In this document: positions 9,817 through 20,415 of the stretch, in pieces | How positions within the stretch are numbered: position 1 is the first letter of the stretch | Layout: the number at the start of each line of letters is the position of its first letter | From: Nitrospira japonica | GTDB lineage: Bacteria > Nitrospirota > Thermodesulfovibrionia > Thermodesulfovibrionales > DYHX01 | Direction: 5' to 3' | Assembly: GCA_020723925.1 (NCBI GenBank) | Contig: DYHX01000008.1 | Span: 1 to 41,777 of the forward strand | DNA: 41,777 nt | Notes under the pieces: model-generated | What the model was told of the DNA's origin: nothing | What the model saw: the letters and a program-made list of their open reading frames with translations, nothing else | Database searches by the model: none | Program-made: the position numbers and the translations under genes

Positions 9817-10167
9817 TTATGGTATAGCTAAACCACTCAGGTCAACTACACTAAAAATGTTATTTGCGCTGCGGTAGCTCGCTGTGATAACAGTACCTGT
9901 TCCAAGAGTGAGTGCAATTCTCGCGGTGTCATAATCAGTGTTTGCTGTTACAGCACTTCGGGTCGGCAGGATGCCCCTATTTTTTGCTATTTGAACTGCA
10001 GCAGCAGCTTTTAAAGAGCCGGCTGCACTATCGACAACTGCCCTCTCTGCATCTTTTCCAAGGTCCAGATACTTTGGTATTATGAATGCGGCTAATATCC
10101 CCAGGAGAACCATTATCATCACAAGCTCGATCAGGGTAAAACCTCCTCTGTTCTTTAAAACCATCAT
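9817..10167 (-). CDS. Type IV pilin-like / type II secretion pseudopilin
   Basis: Prepilin cleavage and N-methylation motif RGGFTLIELVMIMVLLGILAAFIIPKY. Confidence 0.88.
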   Translation of the reverse strand: MMVLKNRGGFTLIELVMIMVLLGILAAFIIPKYLDLGKDAERAVVDSAAGSLKAAAAVQIAKNRGILPTRSAVTANTDYDTARIALTLGTGTVITASYRSANNIFSVVDLSGLAIP

Positions 10168-10303
10168 CTTGCCTTCCTCCTTAAATTTTTGGAATGATCA
10201 ATACTTTATTGAAAAAATACATTTTATATGCCAAGAAGTCAAGGCAGTTTTCTAACCCTTGCGTTCTTTGCGCCTCTGCGGTGAACCCCCACACCACGGG
10301 TTT

Positions 10304-10335
10304 ACCCCCACAACCTATGCGTAGGTGTGGGGGTG
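10304..10335. repeat. ACCCCCACA...GTGGGGGT hairpin
   Basis: acccccacaacctatgcgtaggtgtgggggt; resembles hairpins at 15605 and 15682. Confidence 0.6.
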
Positions 10336-10350
10336 AATAATTCAGGCTAA

Positions 10351-11073
10351 CTATATCCTCTCATCATAGTGCGTAATTAAAATACTGTATCCTTCATCTG
10401 CAAGGGTCTTTGCAAGGCTGTATGCCTCATCCTTTCTGTGGAATTTTCCAATCCTGACCCTGTAGTATCTGCTGCCATCAATATCTGCCTCTGTGATATA
10501 TACATTGTTGTATTTGAATTCAAGAGCTATCTTCAATCGGGCAGCATTCGAATATTCCCTGAAAGAGCCGACCTGTATGGTAGATGGTCCCCTAATTGAT
10601 GAATATCTTACTTCCCTTATATAGCTGGTATCACGTCCAAGATATTCGATTTTAACCCTACCTGTGCCAGGACCTATCAGACCGATCTCTTTTGCAGCAG
10701 CGTATGACAGGTCTATGTCCCTTCCATGTATAAAAGGGCCCCTGTCATTCACAACCACAGAGGCAGATTTTCCATTAGATGCGTTTATCACCTTAAGCTT
10801 TGTGCCAAAAGGAAGCTCTCGATGTGCACATGTCATGGCATACATGTTGAACTGTTCACCAGATGCAGTCGGCCTCCCATGGAAATCCGGGCCGTACCAC
10901 GATGCAACAGCATAACCAGGCTCTGGATACGTCTCATAGCGGGCAGGGGCGCACGAGGCAAGAATAAAAACAGTACTAACCCAAATAATGCAATTGAACG
11001 ATGCAGATTTTGAATCCAAGGCTACATCTTTTGGGCTAAAGTATATACCTGCTGAGGTCTTCATCCCTGACAA
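10351..11073 (-). CDS. rlpA: Septal ring lytic transglycosylase RlpA family lipoprotein with SPOR-like C-terminus; true start probably downstream of 11073
   Basis: [39 protein letters not shown]...VVNDRGPF; lipobox LASC; the annotated N-terminus runs through a repeat and overlaps hslU. Confidence 0.85.
   Translation of the reverse strand: MSGMKTSAGIYFSPKDVALDSKSASFNCIIWVSTVFILASCAPARYETYPEPGYAVASWYGPDFHGRPTASGEQFNMYAMTCAHRELPFGTKLKVINASNGKSASVVVNDRGPFIHGRDIDLSYAAAKEIGLIGPGTGRVKIEYLGRDTSYIREVRYSSIRGPSTIQVGSFREYSNAARLKIALEFKYNNVYITEADIDGSRYYRVRIGKFHRKDEAYSLAKTLADEGYSILITHYDERI
10976..11039. repeat. Short TTAACCCAAA-ended inverted-repeat element
   Basis: ctaacccaaataatgcaattgaacgatgcagattttgaatccaaggctacatcttttgggctaa; halves shared with 15503..15746. 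Confidence 0.65.
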
Positions 11074-12376
11074 TATCTATCAGTTTCAGCCTTACATACT
11101 CTCTGTCTACTGTCAACCTTCCGTTTTTCTTCTCCGGTGCCTCAAACGATACATCCTCGAGGAGTTTTTCAAGAACCGTGTGGAGTCTCCTCGCACCTAT
11201 GTTTTCGGTCTTTTCATTAACAGTTGCTGCTATGTCTGCAATCTCTTCTATAGCATCTTCTCTAAAGTCTATCTCTACCCCTTCTGTCGACAGCAAAGCT
11301 GTATACTGCTTTGTAAGGGCGTTATATGGCTCTGTCAGGATTCGCACAAACTCATCCTTTCCAAGGGGTTCCAGCTCAACTCTTATTGGAAATCTTCCCT
11401 GAAGCTCTGGAATCAGGTCTGATGGCTTTGACATGTGGAATGCGCCTGCTGCTATGAACAGTATATGCTCTGTCCGTACAGGGCCATATTTGGTTGTTAC
11501 GGTTGAACCCTCAACTATTGGCAGGAGGTCCCTCTGCACACCTTCCCTTGAGACATCAGGACCGTGGGCATGTCCCCTGCTGGCAATCTTGTCTATCTCA
11601 TCTAAGAAGACTATCCCTGTCTGTTCAACTCTTTCGATGGCTTCCTTCGTGACCTTATCCATGTCAATCAGTTTGTTTGCCTCTTCGTTCGTGACTATTC
11701 TCACTGCCTCTGGCACCTTGACCTTTCTCCTCTTTGATCTCTCTGGAAGAAGGTTGCCGAGCATCTCCTTGAGGTTAATCTCAAGCTCCTCAAGACCGAC
11801 GTTCGAGATAACCCCGAAGGGCATCGTCTTTTCCTTAACCTCTATATCAACATATCTCGAGTCAAGCTTCCCCTCCCTGAGTTGGTTCCTCAGCCTCTCC
11901 CTCGTTTCCCTGTGCCTCTCCTTCTCTTCGTCTTCTACAGTCATTCCTCTCTCCGGCCTTGGTAAAGGCAGGAGAAGGTCAAGAAGCCTCTCTTCTGCAA
12001 GGGTCTTTGCCCTTTCCTGAACCTTTTCTATGTGTTCGGTCTTTACCATGTTAAGGGATATTTCTGTTAAATCCCTGATTATGGACTCTACATCTCTTCC
12101 GACATAACCGACCTCTGTAAATTTTGACGCTTCTATCTTGAGGAAGGGGGCATTTGCAAGCCTTGCAAGCCTCCTCGCAATCTCTGTCTTTCCGACACCA
12201 GTCGGGCCTATCATGATTATGTTTTTCGGCAAGACCTCGTCCTTGATATCAGGAGAAAGCCTCAGCCTCCTCCACCTGTTTCTCAGGGCAATGGCAACAG
12301 CCTTTTTCGCCTTATGCTGCCCGATGATATATTTGTCAAGCTCTTCTACTATTTTTCTTGGTGTAATGTTATCCAT
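11036..12376 (-). CDS. hslU: HslUV protease ATPase subunit
   Basis: [58 protein letters not shown]. Confidence 0.97.
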   Translation of the reverse strand: MDNITPRKIVEELDKYIIGQHKAKKAVAIALRNRWRRLRLSPDIKDEVLPKNIIMIGPTGVGKTEIARRLARLANAPFLKIEASKFTEVGYVGRDVESIIRDLTEISLNMVKTEHIEKVQERAKTLAEERLLDLLLPLPRPERGMTVEDEEKERHRETRERLRNQLREGKLDSRYVDIEVKEKTMPFGVISNVGLEELEINLKEMLGNLLPERSKRRKVKVPEAVRIVTNEEANKLIDMDKVTKEAIERVEQTGIVFLDEIDKIASRGHAHGPDVSREGVQRDLLPIVEGSTVTTKYGPVRTEHILFIAAGAFHMSKPSDLIPELQGRFPIRVELEPLGKDEFVRILTEPYNALTKQYTALLSTEGVEIDFREDAIEEIADIAATVNEKTENIGARRLHTVLEKLLEDVSFEAPEKKNGRLTVDREYVRLKLIDIVRDEDLSRYIL

Positions 12377-12902
12377 TTAACTCCTCTATTGTTATATTTT
12401 CATTTGTGTATATGCATATACCCGATGTTATCTTCATCGATTTTTCGACTATCTCTCTTGCAGAAAGGGATGTGTTATCGTATAGCGCCCTTGCTGATGC
12501 CTGAGCAAACGGGCCTCCAGAGCCTATGGCTGCAACTCCATCCTCAGGCTCGATGACATCCCCTGTGCCTGAGATGATGAATGTATGCTCATTATCTGCA
12601 ATTATCAAGAGTGCCTCAAGTCTCCTCAATACCCTGTCTGTCCTCCAGTCCTTTGCAAGCTCAACAGCAGCCCTTGTTATATTTCCCCTGTAAGACTCAA
12701 GCTTTGCCTCAAATTTTTCAAAAAGCGTAAAGGCATCTGCAGTCGCACCTGAGAAACCTGCAATCACCCTATCCCCATACATCCTTCGTATCTTCTTTGC
12801 ATTGTGCTTCAGCACAGTGTTTCCCATAGTCACCTGGCCATCCCCACCAATAGCCACCTTACCATCACGCCTGACGCATAGAATTGTTGTTCCTTTAAAC
12901 AT
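12369..12902 (-). CDS. hslV: HslUV protease peptidase subunit
   Basis: [62 protein letters not shown]. Confidence 0.97.
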   Translation of the reverse strand: MFKGTTILCVRRDGKVAIGGDGQVTMGNTVLKHNAKKIRRMYGDRVIAGFSGATADAFTLFEKFEAKLESYRGNITRAAVELAKDWRTDRVLRRLEALLIIADNEHTFIISGTGDVIEPEDGVAAIGSGGPFAQASARALYDNTSLSAREIVEKSMKITSGICIYTNENITIEELNG

Positions 12903-12928
12903 CTATTTCGTATCCTCCGCTTTTAAAA

Positions 12929-12951
12929 CGCAGGCAAAGGCCTGCGGCTAC
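12929..12951. repeat. CGCAGGC-AAAG-GCCTGCGGCTAC hairpin
   Basis: Reverse complement gtagccgcaggcctttgcctgcg matches 37893..37915 in pyrK with 3 differences. Confidence 0.7.
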
Positions 12952-12974
12952 ATTACTCCATAACTCGCCACCCC

Positions 12975-13856
12975 TTACTCATTACTGTCTTTAGCAAGGG
13001 GATGCGCCTTATCATAAATATCCATCAGATGGGTTATATCCAGATGCGTATATTTCTGGGTCGTTGACAGAGAAGAATGTCCTAAAAGCTCCTGTATCAC
13101 CCTCAGGTCTGCACCATCCTGAAGAAGATGGGTTGCAAAGGTATGCCTGAGGGTATGAGGCCCTATCCTGCCATTAACTCCCATTGCCCGTGCATATTTA
13201 ACTACTATACGTCTTACACCCCTATCTGTCAATCTCGTGCCACTCCTGTTAAGAAAGAGCGCATTCTGCTTTTTCTTGAGCAGAATCCTCTCAACCATAT
13301 ACGACCTTATCGCCTCTACTGCCTTCTTGCCAACAGGGACAATACGCTCCTTCTTGCCCTTACCTCTGACCTTAACAAGCCCTTCCCTGACATCCAGGTC
13401 ATCAACATTCAGGCCTGACAGCTCGCTTACCCTGAGGCCGCTGGAGTAGAGCAGTTCGAGTATAGCCCTATCCCTTGCTGGAAGGAAACCTATGCCTTCT
13501 GGCTTTTCTACAAGTGAAAAGACATCATCAACCGAAAGGAACCTGGGAAGTATTTTGGGCAGCCTTGGTGTTGGGACAAGCTTTGCAGGATTAGCCTTTA
13601 CATAGCCTTCCCTGTGCAGGAACTTAAAGAATGACCTTATTGTTGCAAGCCTCCTGCTGACAGTGCTTTTCTTAAGACCAGCATTGATCTGTTCTGCAAC
13701 AAACCCTCTAACATCAATAAGGTCGATATCTTCGGCCTTAGATTTAACGTATTCAAAGAACATCCCAAGGTCTTTTCTGTATGACCTGAGGGTATGTACT
13801 GACACGCCCCTCTCTATCTCAAGATACCGTAGAAATTTATCGATATAGTCCTTCAT
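12975..13856 (-). CDS. xerC: Tyrosine recombinase XerC/XerD (start trimmed from ORF start 13946)
   Basis: MKDYIDKFLRYLEIERGVSVHTLRSYRKDL, LLYSSGLRVSELSGL, HTLRHTFATHLLQDGADLRVIQELLGHSSLSTTQKYTH. Confidence 0.92.
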   Translation of the reverse strand: MKDYIDKFLRYLEIERGVSVHTLRSYRKDLGMFFEYVKSKAEDIDLIDVRGFVAEQINAGLKKSTVSRRLATIRSFFKFLHREGYVKANPAKLVPTPRLPKILPRFLSVDDVFSLVEKPEGIGFLPARDRAILELLYSSGLRVSELSGLNVDDLDVREGLVKVRGKGKKERIVPVGKKAVEAIRSYMVERILLKKKQNALFLNRSGTRLTDRGVRRIVVKYARAMGVNGRIGPHTLRHTFATHLLQDGADLRVIQELLGHSSLSTTQKYTHLDITHLMDIYDKAHPLAKDSNE

Positions 13857-13920
13857 AGCAACAGTTACGAGTAATCCAAAAACAGAGATAGGGTTATAAA
13901 CTGGCTGATACCAATATCTG

Positions 13921-13985
13921 AGGCAGGCATGGCAGGTGAAAGACAATGGGCTAAGCCCATTGCTCTGTTTCCATTTTTAGTTCGA
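13921..13985 (+). repeat. AGGCAGGCATGGCAGG-framed element with CAATGGGCTAAGCCCATTG hairpin
   Basis: aggcaggcatggcagg + hairpin + atttttagttcgaca; frame shared, in reverse orientation, with 14072..14144 and 15771..15843. Confidence 0.6.
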
Positions 13986-14071
13986 CACCTTGAAATCCTA
14001 CCTGTAAAAATAAACCACATGCATCTCGAAAACCATTGATAAAAGAATGAGATAGATATATCCATTTCTGA

Positions 14072-14144
14072 TAATCTGTCGATTCTAAAAATTATGAGCC
14101 CCGCACTACGGATGTAGTGCGGGGTGAACCCTGCCATGCCTGCC
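14072..14144 (-). repeat. 73-bp repeat copy A
   Basis: taatctgtcgattctaaaaattatgagccccgcactacggatgtagtgcggggtgaaccctgccatgcctgcc; differs at one position from 15771..15843. Confidence 0.92.
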
Positions 14145-14146
14145 TT

Positions 14147-15493
14147 CTATCTTTGTTTTAGGGAGTAACGACTTGAGCAGTTCCGACTCGTTACTACCTT
14201 TAAATAATTCTCCCATTCATTCAATGCCATTTCAACAATCATTTTTCTCCTGAGCCTTTTATCCCTTACCTTTTTATTATCGTTCAGGGCAGGGAGAAGT
14301 CCAAAGTTTATATTGCTGGGCTGAAAATCATTATTCAGTGATGTTATATGATAGAGCAGCGAGCCGTGGGCAGTAGCCCTTGGCACCTCAACAAAATCCT
14401 TTCCCATGAGCCTTCTATATGCATTTATGCCGGCCAGGAGCCCCATTGCAGTTGATTCGATGTAGCCCTCAACGCCAGTAATCTGGCCTGCAAGATAGAT
14501 GTTCTGCTTCATCTTCAATGTTAAATCTCTGTTCAAAAATATAGGTGAATTTATGAATGTATTCCTGTGGATACTACCGAACCTGAGGAACTCCGCCTTT
14601 TCAAGCCCATTTATCATCCTGAACACACGCTTCTGCTCAGGCCATTTAAGCCTTGTCTGAAACCCGACCATGTTATACGATGTCCGCTCATTATTCTCGG
14701 GCCTGAGCTGGACAACAGCATAAGGCTCCTTATTTGTTTTTGGGTCTGGCAGGCCAACAGGCTTCAGAGGGCCAAACCTCATGGTGTCTCTTCCTCTCAA
14801 TGCCATTACCTCTATGGGCATACAACCCTCAAAGACCTTCTCATCCTCAAACTCCTTTGCAGTAACCCTGTCTGCCTCAATGAGGGCATTGTAGAATGTC
14901 TCGTATTCTTCTTTTGTCATCGGACAGTTGATATAATCATCTCCACCTTTGCCGTATCTCGAAGCCATGTAGACTTTTGAATAATCGATGCTCTCAGCAT
15001 TAATGATTGGTGCAATGGCATCATAGAAATAGAGATATTCCTGCCCTACAATTCTGCCCAATGCCTGCGCCATGGCACTGGATGTGAGAGGGCCGGTTGC
15101 AATAATTGCAACGGTATCAGGTATCTCTTTTATTTCCTCTTTCACAATTCTTATATTCGAATTACTGGTCAATGCCTCTGTTATGAACTCCGAGAATATC
15201 TTTCTGTCAACAGCAAGGGCAAAGCCGGCAGGGACCTTCGATGCCTCTGCGGCTCTCATTATCAGCGAACCAGCCATCTCAAGCTCTTTCTTTAGCAATC
15301 CCGGAGCGCTCAAAGGCTCGTTGGAACGAAATGAATTGGAACAGACAAGTTCTCCAAACATGCCTGTTTTATGGGCTTCAGTGAGTTTATGCGGCCTCAT
15401 TTCATAAAGGATAACACCGACACCTCTCTTAGCAGCCTGCCATGCAGCCTCACTCCCCGCAAGCCCACCACCGATGACAATCAGTTCTTTCAT
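14147..15493 (-). CDS. trmFO: Folate/FAD-dependent tRNA (uracil-5-)-methyltransferase TrmFO
   Basis: ELIVIGGGLAGSEAAWQAAKRGVGVILYEMRP, LVCSNSFRSNEPLSAPGLLKKE, AGQITGVEGYIESTAMGLLAG. Confidence 0.96.
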   Translation of the reverse strand: MKELIVIGGGLAGSEAAWQAAKRGVGVILYEMRPHKLTEAHKTGMFGELVCSNSFRSNEPLSAPGLLKKELEMAGSLIMRAAEASKVPAGFALAVDRKIFSEFITEALTSNSNIRIVKEEIKEIPDTVAIIATGPLTSSAMAQALGRIVGQEYLYFYDAIAPIINAESIDYSKVYMASRYGKGGDDYINCPMTKEEYETFYNALIEADRVTAKEFEDEKVFEGCMPIEVMALRGRDTMRFGPLKPVGLPDPKTNKEPYAVVQLRPENNERTSYNMVGFQTRLKWPEQKRVFRMINGLEKAEFLRFGSIHRNTFINSPIFLNRDLTLKMKQNIYLAGQITGVEGYIESTAMGLLAGINAYRRLMGKDFVEVPRATAHGSLLYHITSLNNDFQPSNINFGLLPALNDNKKVRDKRLRRKMIVEMALNEWENYLKVVTSRNCSSRYSLKQR

Positions 15494-15502
15494 GTTGATA
15501 TT

Positions 15503-15746
15503 TTAACCCAAAAGATGCAGACAATGGATTCAAAATTTCTTCAATGCGACGTATTTATTATATAAAGTTTATTTTGGCGCTTGCACTAAAATATGTAATC
15601 TTTTACCCCACACCTGTAAACCCGTGGTGTGGGGTTTACAAACTTAAATGCACTTAAGGTGTCGCTACGAATAAATTTTTCACCCCACACCAACGTGGTG
15701 TGGGGTTCACCATATCTGCATCTTTCAATTGCATTATTTGGGTTAA
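15503..15746. repeat. TTAACCCAAA...TTTGGGTTAA element carrying two GGTGTGGGG hairpins
   Basis: Inverted ends ttaacccaaaagatgcaga / tctgcatctttcaattgcattatttgggttaa; inner hairpins at 15605..15635 and 15682..15706. Confidence 0.65.
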
Positions 15747-15770
15747 GTTTATTCATAGAATTCTTTCAAT

Positions 15771-15843
15771 TAATCTGTCGATTCTAAAAATTATGAACCC
15801 CGCACTACGGATGTAGTGCGGGGTGAACCCTGCCATGCCTGCC
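15771..15843 (-). repeat. 73-bp repeat copy B
   Basis: Direct repeat of 14072..14144 with one difference. Confidence 0.92.
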
Positions 15844-15914
15844 TCGTATGTCTATTTTTGGGGCAGGTAACTAACTATTTACATTTCCATACACTATAAA
15901 TTATCCTCTCTGAA

Positions 15915-16499
15915 ATGCAACTCCTCAAGCGTCTCTACAACTGGGTCTTGCACTGGGCAAATACCCCTTATGGCACGCCTGCATTATTTTTGCTTGCCTT
16001 TGCAGAATCGTCATTTTTCCCTATTCCTCCTGATGTCCTTCTGATAGCATTGAGCCTTTCAATCCCTAAAAAGGCATTTAAATATGCAGCAGTTTGTACT
16101 GTGGGTTCTGTTCTGGGTGGTGCATTTGGTTATCTCCTTGGGTGGCAGTTCTGGGAGATTGCAAAGGGGATATTATTTAAATACATAGACCCTGCTGGTT
16201 TTGAAATGGTCAGACACTATTTTATTAAATACGAAGCATGGGCAGTAAGCATAGCAGGCTTTACCCCTGTGCCCTATAAGGTTTTCACCATATCAGCAGG
16301 ATTTATGAGGGCTGATTTTCTGGTCTTTTTTATCGCCTCTTTGCTCAGCAGGGGAGCACGCTTTTTTATCGTCTCATTTCTTATATATCGTTTCGGCCCA
16401 TCCATCCGCACCTTTATTGACAGGTATTTCAATCTCCTGACATATGTATTTACATCCCTGCTTATTGGTGGGTTTATAATTATAAAATATATTCTGTGA
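15915..16499 (+). CDS. YqaA/DedA-like (VTT domain) membrane protein
   Basis: ANTPYGTPALFLLAFAESSFFPIPPDVLLIALSLSIPKKAF. Confidence 0.82.
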   Translation: MQLLKRLYNWVLHWANTPYGTPALFLLAFAESSFFPIPPDVLLIALSLSIPKKAFKYAAVCTVGSVLGGAFGYLLGWQFWEIAKGILFKYIDPAGFEMVRHYFIKYEAWAVSIAGFTPVPYKVFTISAGFMRADFLVFFIASLLSRGARFFIVSFLIYRFGPSIRTFIDRYFNLLTYVFTSLLIGGFIIIKYIL

Positions 16500-16511
16500 C
16501 AGAAATATCTT

Positions 16512-16952
16512 ATGGAACAGCATAAAATAGAACTAATAGAACAGCTTCGGAAATGGCTTGTAAAGATAGATATTGTCTTTCATGTAGTGGCAGCATTGTT
16601 GTTGCTTGCTGCATGTAGCTTTATCCTTTATTATGCATTTTTAAACATATTACAGCCATCTCGAGACTCCATAATACATCTTGTAAATGATGTGCTTCTG
16701 GCATTGATAATTCTCGAACTTCTCTGGACTGTTATCAGGTTTTTGAAGAAACAGAGATTTATATTAACACCTTTTCTCGCTATAGGTATAATAGTTGCGA
16801 TAAGGAGGATACTTTTAATCGAGGCGCAGACTTCTTATATGGAGCATGTGCCTGTTGAAAAACTATACGAGATAGGCTTAAGCGCTATAGTGATTATAAT
16901 TCTGATGGTTGCTTATTACCTGTCTGTCAAGGCACAGAAGCTCGAACAATAA
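16512..16952 (+). CDS. PsiE-like (phosphate-starvation-inducible E) membrane protein
   Basis: Four predicted TM helices with VNDVLLALIILELLWTVIRFL and IIVAIRRILLIEAQ. Confidence 0.65.
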   Translation: MEQHKIELIEQLRKWLVKIDIVFHVVAALLLLAACSFILYYAFLNILQPSRDSIIHLVNDVLLALIILELLWTVIRFLKKQRFILTPFLAIGIIVAIRRILLIEAQTSYMEHVPVEKLYEIGLSAIVIIILMVAYYLSVKAQKLEQ

Positions 16953-17042
16953 GAGTTAAGAGTTGAGGAGTTAGGGAGGTATGACTTTAAGAAGCCTTGT
17001 GATTTCTAACTCCTCAGCTCAGCACTCTTCAACTCCTTAACT
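16951..17042. repeat. Imperfect inverted repeat of GAGTTAAGAGTTGAGGAGTT words
   Basis: agttaagagttgaggagttag ... ctaactcctcagctcagcactcttcaactccttaact. Confidence 0.6.
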
Positions 17043-17059
17043 AATTTTTGGAGGCAAAA

Positions 17060-17557
17060 ATGGCAGATGAACATTCATTTGATATCGTAAGCAAGGTTGA
17101 TGTGCAGGAGGTATCGAATGCAGTCCAGCAGGCGATGAAGGAGATTGGCCAGCGGTTTGATTTTAAAGGGAGCAAGAGCAATATAGAGCTTAATAAAGAT
17201 AAAGGTGAGATCACACTGCTCTCTGATGATGATCAAAAATTGAAAAGCGTCATTGATGTCCTTCAGTCAAAACTCGTGAAAAGGGGCGTTCCTTTAAAAG
17301 CCTTGAACTACGGCAAGATAGAGCCAGCAGCAGGCGGGACAGTGAGGCAGCTTATAACGCTTCAGCAGGGCATACCCCAGGAAAATGCAAAAGATATTGT
17401 TAAGCTTATAAAGAACACAAAGCTTAAGGTTCAGGCAGAGATTCAGAAGGACCAGGTCAGGGTAAGGGCGAAGAAGATAGACGACCTCCAGGCGATTATT
17501 GCAATGCTCAAAGAGAAAGACCTTGGGATACACCTTGAGTTTGCGAATTACAGATAA
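17060..17557 (+). CDS. YajQ family cyclic-di-GMP/nucleotide-binding protein
   Basis: [44 protein letters not shown]. Confidence 0.95.
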   Translation: MADEHSFDIVSKVDVQEVSNAVQQAMKEIGQRFDFKGSKSNIELNKDKGEITLLSDDDQKLKSVIDVLQSKLVKRGVPLKALNYGKIEPAAGGTVRQLITLQQGIPQENAKDIVKLIKNTKLKVQAEIQKDQVRVRAKKIDDLQAIIAMLKEKDLGIHLEFANYR

Positions 17558-17588
17558 AAGATTCAACTTTTTCCTGAAAATGGTATAA

Positions 17589-18908
17589 TTGCTTATGTCC
17601 AGAAAACTTACAATCATATCTGCCCTTCTTTTAACCCTTTTTATATCCAACGTTATTTTGGTTCGACAGGCTCACGATGCATCTGAAGAACAAGGGCGGC
17701 AGGTAATGGTCATAACCGTAAATGGCGTCATCAACCCTGTCTCAGCAGAATACATAGGCAGAAGCATAAAGACAGCGAATGAGAAGAAGGTCGAGGCACT
17801 TGTAATTGAACTTGACACCCCCGGCGGCCTCGACACATCCATGAGGAGCAGTGTCAAGGACATACTCGGCAGCGACGTGCCTGTTGTTGTCTATGTCTCG
17901 CCAGGCGGCGCAAGGGCAGCCTCTGCTGGTGTATTTATAACATTGGCAGCTCATATCGCAGCAATGGCACCTGGTACAAATATAGGTGCAGCCCATCCAG
18001 TAGGAGTTGGAGAAAAAATGGATAAAGTTATGGCTGAAAAGGCAACCAATGATGCAGCAGCATATATAAAGTCCCTTGCTGAGAGAAAGGGGAAAAATGC
18101 GAAGTGGGCAGAAGATGCTGTCAGAAAGAGCATATCAGCAACAGAGAGCGAGGCACTGAAGGAAAATGTGATAGACCTTGTTACAAAGGATATAAATTCA
18201 CTGCTCGCTGATATAGATGGCAAAAAAGTTCAGACCCCCATTGGCGAAAAGATTCTAAAGACCGCAAAGGCAAATGTTATCAGGGAAGAGATGAGCCTCA
18301 GACATAAAATCTTAAATCTCATCAGCGACCCCAATGTCGCCTATATCCTGATGCTCCTTGGCTTTTATGGATTATTCTTTGAACTAACCAATCCTGGCTC
18401 TATATTCCCGGGTGTTCTGGGTGGGATATGCCTTATACTTGCCTTTTATGCCTTTCAGACACTGCCGGTAAACTATGCCGGGTTCCTTTTGATTATCCTC
18501 GGGCTTATCCTTTTTATACTTGAGGTAAAAATTATCTCTTACGGTGTCCTCACAATAGGAGGTATAATCTCAATGATACTCGGTTCAATCATGCTATTTG
18601 AAACACCCGGGCCTTTTATAAAACTCTCGATATTTGTTATCCTTCCAGCAGCAATAATAACTGCCCTATTCTTTGTCCTCACCTTCAGCCTTGTCCTCAA
18701 GGCTTACAGGAGAAAACCTGTTACAGGCTATGAAGAGCTTATCGGCTCTGAAGGTGTCGCTAGAACTGATATAAAAGATGACGGCATGGCATACCTGCAT
18801 GGTGAGATATGGCGGGCGTGGAGCGATAACCCTATAAAAGAAGGGGAGAAAATAGTAGTAGAGTCTGTTTCAGGCTTAAAAATAAAAGTAAAGAAAGAGG
18901 AGGGCTAA
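17589..18908 (+). CDS. NfeD-type membrane-bound serine protease (ClpP-class)
   Basis: [49 protein letters not shown]-terminal NfeD domain. Confidence 0.92.
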   Translation: MLMSRKLTIISALLLTLFISNVILVRQAHDASEEQGRQVMVITVNGVINPVSAEYIGRSIKTANEKKVEALVIELDTPGGLDTSMRSSVKDILGSDVPVVVYVSPGGARAASAGVFITLAAHIAAMAPGTNIGAAHPVGVGEKMDKVMAEKATNDAAAYIKSLAERKGKNAKWAEDAVRKSISATESEALKENVIDLVTKDINSLLADIDGKKVQTPIGEKILKTAKANVIREEMSLRHKILNLISDPNVAYILMLLGFYGLFFELTNPGSIFPGVLGGICLILAFYAFQTLPVNYAGFLLIILGLILFILEVKIISYGVLTIGGIISMILGSIMLFETPGPFIKLSIFVILPAAIITALFFVLTFSLVLKAYRRKPVTGYEELIGSEGVARTDIKDDGMAYLHGEIWRAWSDNPIKEGEKIVVESVSGLKIKVKKEEG

Positions 18909-18909
18909 G

Positions 18910-19677
18910 ATGTTTCCACAATCTTTAATGGGATTTCTGGTTGTAATATTCCTGCTTCTCTATATCCTTTCGAGCGCCATCAAGATACTGAAGGAGTACG
19001 AAAGGGGTGTGGTGTTCAGGCTTGGAAGGGTCATACCTGTAAAAGGCCCCGGCCTTGTAATCATCTGGCCGATAATAGATAAGCTCGTAAGGGTCAGCCT
19101 GAGGACAGTCACCATGGATGTCCCAGCACAGGACATCATAACAAGAGACAATATCACCGTTAAGGTCAATGCAGTTGTTTATTTCAGGGTCATGGATCCA
19201 GTACGCGCAATTACAGCGGTCGAGGATTTCTACTATGCGACTTCACAGATGGCCCAGACCACTTTAAGAAGCATCCTTGGCCAGAGCCAGCTTGATGACC
19301 TGTTATCAAAGAGGGATGAATTAAATGCAGAATTACAGAAGGTGATTGACTTCCAGACAGAGCCATGGGGGATAAAGGTTACTGCTGTTGAGGTGAAGAA
19401 TGTTGACCTGCCGGTAGAGATGCAGAGGGCAATCGCAAAACAGGCCGAGGCAGAGAGGGAGAGGAGGGCAAAGATAATCCATGCAGAGGGTGAGTTCCAG
19501 GCATCGCAGAAACTCGCAGATGCAGCAGCAATTATTGCATCTCAGCCCATGGCAATGCAGTTGAGATTCCTTGGAACCCTGACAGAGATAGCAACAGAAA
19601 AGAACTCGACCATCATATTCCCTGTGCCGATAGATTTGATCAAGCCATTCCTTGAGAAGGTGGAAAAACCAAAATAG
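18910..19677 (+). CDS. Slipin (stomatin/SPFH family)
   Basis: [54 protein letters not shown]. Confidence 0.94.
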   Translation: MFPQSLMGFLVVIFLLLYILSSAIKILKEYERGVVFRLGRVIPVKGPGLVIIWPIIDKLVRVSLRTVTMDVPAQDIITRDNITVKVNAVVYFRVMDPVRAITAVEDFYYATSQMAQTTLRSILGQSQLDDLLSKRDELNAELQKVIDFQTEPWGIKVTAVEVKNVDLPVEMQRAIAKQAEAERERRAKIIHAEGEFQASQKLADAAAIIASQPMAMQLRFLGTLTEIATEKNSTIIFPVPIDLIKPFLEKVEKPK

Positions 19678-19755
19678 AGGGTCACAATAGAGAACAGCAA
19701 TAAAAGATTAAAGAATTATACCTGGGTTAAGGTATCTCTGCTTGTCTTATTCCTG

Positions 19756-20415
19756 ATGCTCGTTTTAATCCTTTATAAGACAGGCACCTTTCATTTTTTC
19801 ATGGACCGTGAGAAGGTCAGCGCCTTTCTCGACTCCCTCGGTCCGCTTTCCTTCATCGGGTTTATTGTTCTCCAGGTATTCCAGGTCATCGCTGCGCCTA
19901 TCCCTGGTGAGGTTACAGGTATTCTGGGCGGCTATCTTTATGGTGCCCTTATCGGAATTATTCTTTCTACCATTGGATTAACCCTTGGCTCATGGGCTGC
20001 ATTCACATTCTCAAAAATCTTTGGCAGGCCTTTTGTTGAGAAATTTGTTAAGAAAGCAACCATCGAGAGATATGATTATCTGCTGCATCACAAAGGCGCA
20101 TTCCTCGTCTTTCTTCTCTTCCTTATACCTGGTTTTCCCAAGGATTATTTATGCTATATCCTCGGTCTCGGACACTTAAGCACAAAAGAGTTTCTGGTTA
20201 TCAGCAGTGTCGGCAGGCTCATGGGCACAATACTCCTCACGCTTGGTGGCACATACATAAGGTACCATCAGTATTACAGGTTCTCTGTGCTTTTAGGGAT
20301 TGCAATAGTTATCGTTTTTTTATCTATGGTCTACAGGGATAAGCTTGAAAAACTCTTTCATAGATGGCACCTGCATCGAGATAGAAAATCAAAGGATAAA
20401 AAAGAATGGCCATAA
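19756..20415 (+). CDS. TVP38/TMEM64 (DedA-like VTT) membrane protein; start may be further upstream
   Basis: LQVFQVIAAPIPGEVTGILGGYLYGALIGIILSTIGLTLGSWAAFTFSKIFGRPFVEK. Confidence 0.85.
   Translation: MLVLILYKTGTFHFFMDREKVSAFLDSLGPLSFIGFIVLQVFQVIAAPIPGEVTGILGGYLYGALIGIILSTIGLTLGSWAAFTFSKIFGRPFVEKFVKKATIERYDYLLHHKGAFLVFLLFLIPGFPKDYLCYILGLGHLSTKEFLVISSVGRLMGTILLTLGGTYIRYHQYYRFSVLLGIAIVIVFLSMVYRDKLEKLFHRWHLHRDRKSKDKKEWP

Noticed and set aside
11433-12020. 195-aa Ser/Leu-rich plus-strand ORF antisense to hslU
   Set aside because: Shadow ORF typical of antisense to conserved ATPases.
13865-14137. 90-aa minus-strand ORF between xerC and trmFO
   Set aside because: Consists largely of repeat sequence (AGGCAGGCATGGCAGG elements).
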